NCBI GenBank assembly: GCA_937902805.1
Contig: CALEMB010000186.1
Coordinates: 1 to 25,381, forward strand
Source of the DNA: an uncultured Bacteroidales bacterium
GTDB lineage: Bacteria > Bacteroidota > Bacteroidia > Bacteroidales > F082
Reading direction: 5' to 3'
DNA length: 25,381 nucleotides
The notes beneath the pieces are model-generated. The model saw only the letters and a program-made list of their open reading frames with translations, did not search any database and had not been told where the DNA came from. Position 1 is the stretch's first letter; the number at the start of each line of letters is the position of its first letter. Shown here piece after piece: positions 23,715 through 25,381 of this stretch. The position numbers and the translations under genes were made by a program.

Positions 23715-23806
23715 ACCGTCATTGCGGGCTTGACCCGCAATCTCCCAAGCGAAAGGATGTCGTCTTCGCGTGTAGGAGATGGCGGATGTTCCTCCGCCAT
23801 GACGGT
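23715..23806. repeat. 92-bp inverted-repeat element with two internal hairpins
   Basis: The ends ACCGTCAT (23715-23722) and ATGACGGT (23799-23806) are perfect inverted repeats. Inside are ATTGCGGG-CTTGA-CCCGCAAT (23721-23741) and ATGGCGGA-TGTTCC-TCCGCCAT (23779-23800), each an 8-bp perfect stem. Between them AATCTCC (23740-23746) pairs with GGAGAT (23775-23780), so the whole could also fold as one long hairpin. The CGTCATTGCGGGCTTGACCC wording resembles dispersed palindromic elements known from many bacteria. It lies in the inferred trpS leader. Confidence 0.7.
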
Positions 23807-23856
23807 AATAGGGGAATAGTGTGTACCCCAGTAACGCGTCAGCGATTATTTGGGTG

Positions 23857-23864
23857 CAAAAATA
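23857..23864 (-). promoter_or_regulatory. candidate -7 element for trpS
   Basis: The minus strand reads TATTTTTG followed by CACCC, matching TAnnTTTG. It is the only such match between trpS and the next gene on the right, and would give a leader near 190 nt. It may instead be the former promoter spacing before repeats expanded the leader. Confidence 0.5.
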
Positions 23865-23882
23865 AGAAAAATTTGGGGATAT

Positions 23883-24005
23883 TTATCTCACCACAAATTT
23901 CCGCGTTGTATCGCCCACGGTAATAAAATACATGCCTTTGGGTAATGTCGTCACATCAATCCGCTGGGTTTCAGCCGTGATTTGGCCCTTCAATTTTGTA
24001 TATCC
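23883..24005 (-). pseudogene. truncated type IX secretion C-terminal sorting domain remnant
   Basis: Read on the minus strand, the 40 codons before TAA 23883-23885 give GQITAETQRIDVTTLPKGMY, then FITVGDTTRKFVVR. The pattern hydrophobic-D-hydrophobic-xx-LPKGMYFI, then a basic KFVV ending, is the hallmark of T9SS type-A sorting domains, which direct secreted Bacteroidota proteins across the outer membrane. The frame is closed by TAG at 24006-24008. In the next frame, upstream of a break near 23990-24010, lies FSYLADSQQKLIG, which resembles the preceding strand of such domains and suggests a frameshift. No cargo domain remains further up, so this is a degraded 3' end of a lost secreted-protein gene. 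Confidence 0.6.
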
Positions 24006-24130
24006 CTATTAGTTTTTGTTGAGAATCAGCGAGGTAAGAAAACGCAACAAAAGAGATTGTCCCTACTTTTTTTGTGATTGAGGAGAGCAAACGGTGTGTA
24101 ACAGCCTTGTTTTTTAGGGTTTTTAAATAA

Positions 24131-24176
24131 TTCACAACATTGTGTTTCACAAACTTGTGAAACACAACTTTGTGAA
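24131..24176. promoter_or_regulatory. three-unit palindromic operator array upstream of the ATPase gene
   Basis: Three 16-bp units of the form TTCACAA-N2-TTGTGAA lie end to end: TTCACAACATTGTGTT (24131-24146), TTCACAAACTTGTGAA (24146-24161, perfect) and AACACAACTTTGTGAA (24161-24176). Centres are exactly 15 bp apart. The outer units are each imperfect at one arm in mirror fashion, so the whole 46 bp is nearly one dyad. The -33 TTTG of the ATPase promoter (24169-24172) lies inside the third unit, as expected for a repressor site. Confidence 0.75.
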
Positions 24177-24199
24177 TTGAAAAATAATGTGTATCTTTG
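24169..24199 (+). promoter_or_regulatory. promoter of the AAA ATPase gene
   Basis: TTTG (24169-24172), a 19-nt spacer and TATCTTTG (24192-24199) match the Bacteroidetes consensus fully. The ATG at 24217 lies 17 nt downstream of the -7 box. The palindrome array overlaps its -33 half. Confidence 0.75.
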
Positions 24200-24216
24200 C
24201 TGCAAAATTAGAAGCT

Positions 24217-25338
24217 ATGGATAAGCCTTTCATATTTGGAATACCCGTTGAGGACAGCTATTTCATCGGCAGAGAAGAAGAGATTAAGCGTCTGTCGACC
24301 AACTTCAAGTATGGAGTGAACACTATCCTTTTGTCGCCCCGCAGATGGGGCAAGACCTCGCTGGTGAACAAGGTGGCGGGACTGGTTGCGTCAAAAGACC
24401 TCATCGTCGTCAAAACCGATGTCTTTTCGTGTCGCAACGAATATGATTTCTACAACACTTTTTCAGCGGCCATCTTGAAGCAGACCGCCTCGCGCATCGA
24501 AGAATGGAAAGACCTGGCAAAAGGCTTCATAGAGAAATTGACTCCCAAGATTTCCCTGTCGCCCGACCCCAATTCGGAATACTCCGTCTCTTTGGGCATC
24601 ACGCCAAACACGCATACTCCTGAGGAATTGCTTGAGTTCCCCGAAACCATCGCCAAACGTAAAGGCTGCCACATCGTGGTCTGTATCGATGAGTTTCAAC
24701 AGGTGGGCGAATTTCCCGATTCGCTTAACGTACAGAAGCGGATGCGCAGCATCTGGCAACATCAGAAGAACGTCTCATATTGCCTATACGGCAGCAAGAT
24801 GCACATGATGACCAAACTGTTTCAGAAAAAGAGTTATCCTTTCTATAAATTCGGAGAAATGCAATACCTCAAAGCTATTCCCTTGGATGAGTGGACTGCT
24901 TATATCTCCGACCGATTTGAAAGGGAACAGAAACACATTTCCAAGCCACTCATCAAGATATTGTGTGAAAGCGTCGAGTTCCAATCGTCATACGTGCAGC
25001 AGCTGGCTTACAACGTTTTCCTGCTGACGGAAACAGAAGTCACCGAAAGCATCATGACGCAGGGCATCGAAGATTTGATCGGCCAAAACTCGGGCATCTT
25101 CATCGAGCAAGTGCAATCGTTGACCACCTATCAACTCAATTTCCTGCGGGCAGTGTTGGCAGGAAACCACGACGGCTTCGGAGAAAAAGAAATACGAGAG
25201 AGCTTTAACTTGGGGGCACCGTCAAATATCGCCCGACTGAAACAATCCCTTATTGACAAGGAATTGATAGAAATCACAGAGAACGGAATCATCATTGGCG
25301 ACCCCGTTCTCCGGCTTTGGCTGAAGAAGGTATTGTGA
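24217..25338 (+). CDS. AAA-type ATPase of the archaeal-ATPase (ATPase_2) family
   Basis: A 373-residue STAND-like P-loop protein. It opens with FGIPVEDSYFIGREEEIKRL, the usual pre-P-loop segment. Walker A is SPRRWGKTS with Lys46, and Walker B is HIVVCIDEF with Asp158 and Glu159. GSKMHMMTKLF and FGEMQYLKAIPLDEW follow as the sensor region. The last 80 residues, from TTYQLNFLRAVLAG through EKEIRESFNLGAPSNIARL to IIIGDPVLRLWL, form a winged-helix-like domain. Relatives are multi-copy in many Bacteroidales and archaea; their role is unknown, with defence, toxin or regulatory functions suggested by structure alone. The -7 element excludes the longer ATG at 24187. An operator-like array precedes it. 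Confidence 0.85.
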   Translation: MDKPFIFGIPVEDSYFIGREEEIKRLSTNFKYGVNTILLSPRRWGKTSLVNKVAGLVASKDLIVVKTDVFSCRNEYDFYNTFSAAILKQTASRIEEWKDLAKGFIEKLTPKISLSPDPNSEYSVSLGITPNTHTPEELLEFPETIAKRKGCHIVVCIDEFQQVGEFPDSLNVQKRMRSIWQHQKNVSYCLYGSKMHMMTKLFQKKSYPFYKFGEMQYLKAIPLDEWTAYISDRFEREQKHISKPLIKILCESVEFQSSYVQQLAYNVFLLTETEVTESIMTQGIEDLIGQNSGIFIEQVQSLTTYQLNFLRAVLAGNHDGFGEKEIRESFNLGAPSNIARLKQSLIDKELIEITENGIIIGDPVLRLWLKKVL

Positions 25339-25381
25339 TTCCCCTTTCTACTATAAATCGAAACATCAAAACATGAGATAA

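Noticed and set aside
23661..23857. T-box or trp attenuator controlling trpS
   Set aside because: No T-box sequence, no leader peptide with Trp codons and no terminator T-run; the structure is better explained as a palindromic repeat element.
24131..24176. Possible CRISPR-like or short tandem repeat array
   Set aside because: Units are only 16 bp, abut without spacers and are self-complementary, so they fit operator palindromes and not CRISPR repeats.
25339..25381. Start of a next gene at the right edge (ATG at 25374)
   Set aside because: The ATG is followed after one codon by TAA, so it cannot begin a protein; nothing else is visible in these 43 bases.

Overview
This window comes from a member of the Bacteroidota, almost certainly order Bacteroidales. 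I base that on the many TAnnTTTG promoter -7 elements (TATCTTTG, TACCTTTG, TATTTTTG) in front of genes, the near absence of Shine-Dalgarno sequences, a three-gene b558-type succinate dehydrogenase/fumarate reductase operon, a TonB-dependent receptor with an N-terminal carboxypeptidase-regulatory-like domain, a GldB-like lipoprotein, and a remnant of a type IX secretion C-terminal sorting domain. Nothing in it fixes the genus. It reads as ordinary chromosome with small accessory insertions.

Layout. 1-1260: end of an unidentified gene, a small XRE-type regulator, a Bcp/PrxQ peroxiredoxin and a convergent DUF1905 protein. 1383-4810: frdCAB/sdhCAB from a textbook Bacteroidetes promoter. 4812-8795, minus strand: a ComM/YifB-like AAA+ ATPase, a GldB-like lipoprotein and CinA. 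8850-14281: nucleoside phosphorylase, an OmpA-domain outer-membrane protein, two outer-membrane beta-barrels and an M24 aminopeptidase, with two strong hairpin terminators. 14287-18266, minus strand: a TonB-dependent receptor, ribosomal protein L28 and an MscS channel. 18339-20037: an exosortase/archaeosortase-superfamily membrane protein overlapping a ROK kinase. 20023-23660, minus strand: TatD, HflX, a ParE/RelE-type toxin-antitoxin pair and TrpS. 23679-24216: a gene-poor, repeat-rich patch. 24217-25338: an AAA ATPase of the archaeal-ATPase type.

Main points for a second look. (1) Three 16-bp palindromes at an exact 15-bp period sit upstream of the ATPase gene, and the last overlaps its -33 box, so this looks like an operator array. 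(2) Short genomic micro-repeats appear to have entered conserved enzyme genes in frame (FrdA and TatD), and the TatD repeat word recurs next to trpS. (3) A single-copy exosortase-like protein with the Cys/Arg/His signature is translationally coupled to a zinc-motif-less ROK kinase. (4) A frameshifted, truncated T9SS sorting domain lies antisense upstream of the ATPase. (5) A 92-bp two-hairpin inverted-repeat element lies in the inferred trpS leader.

Several start codons were moved inward from the longest reading frame because the -7 promoter element lies inside or just upstream of the longer frame (DUF1905, FrdC, CinA, MscS, antitoxin, ATPase). No rRNA, tRNA, CRISPR array or complete insertion sequence was seen.
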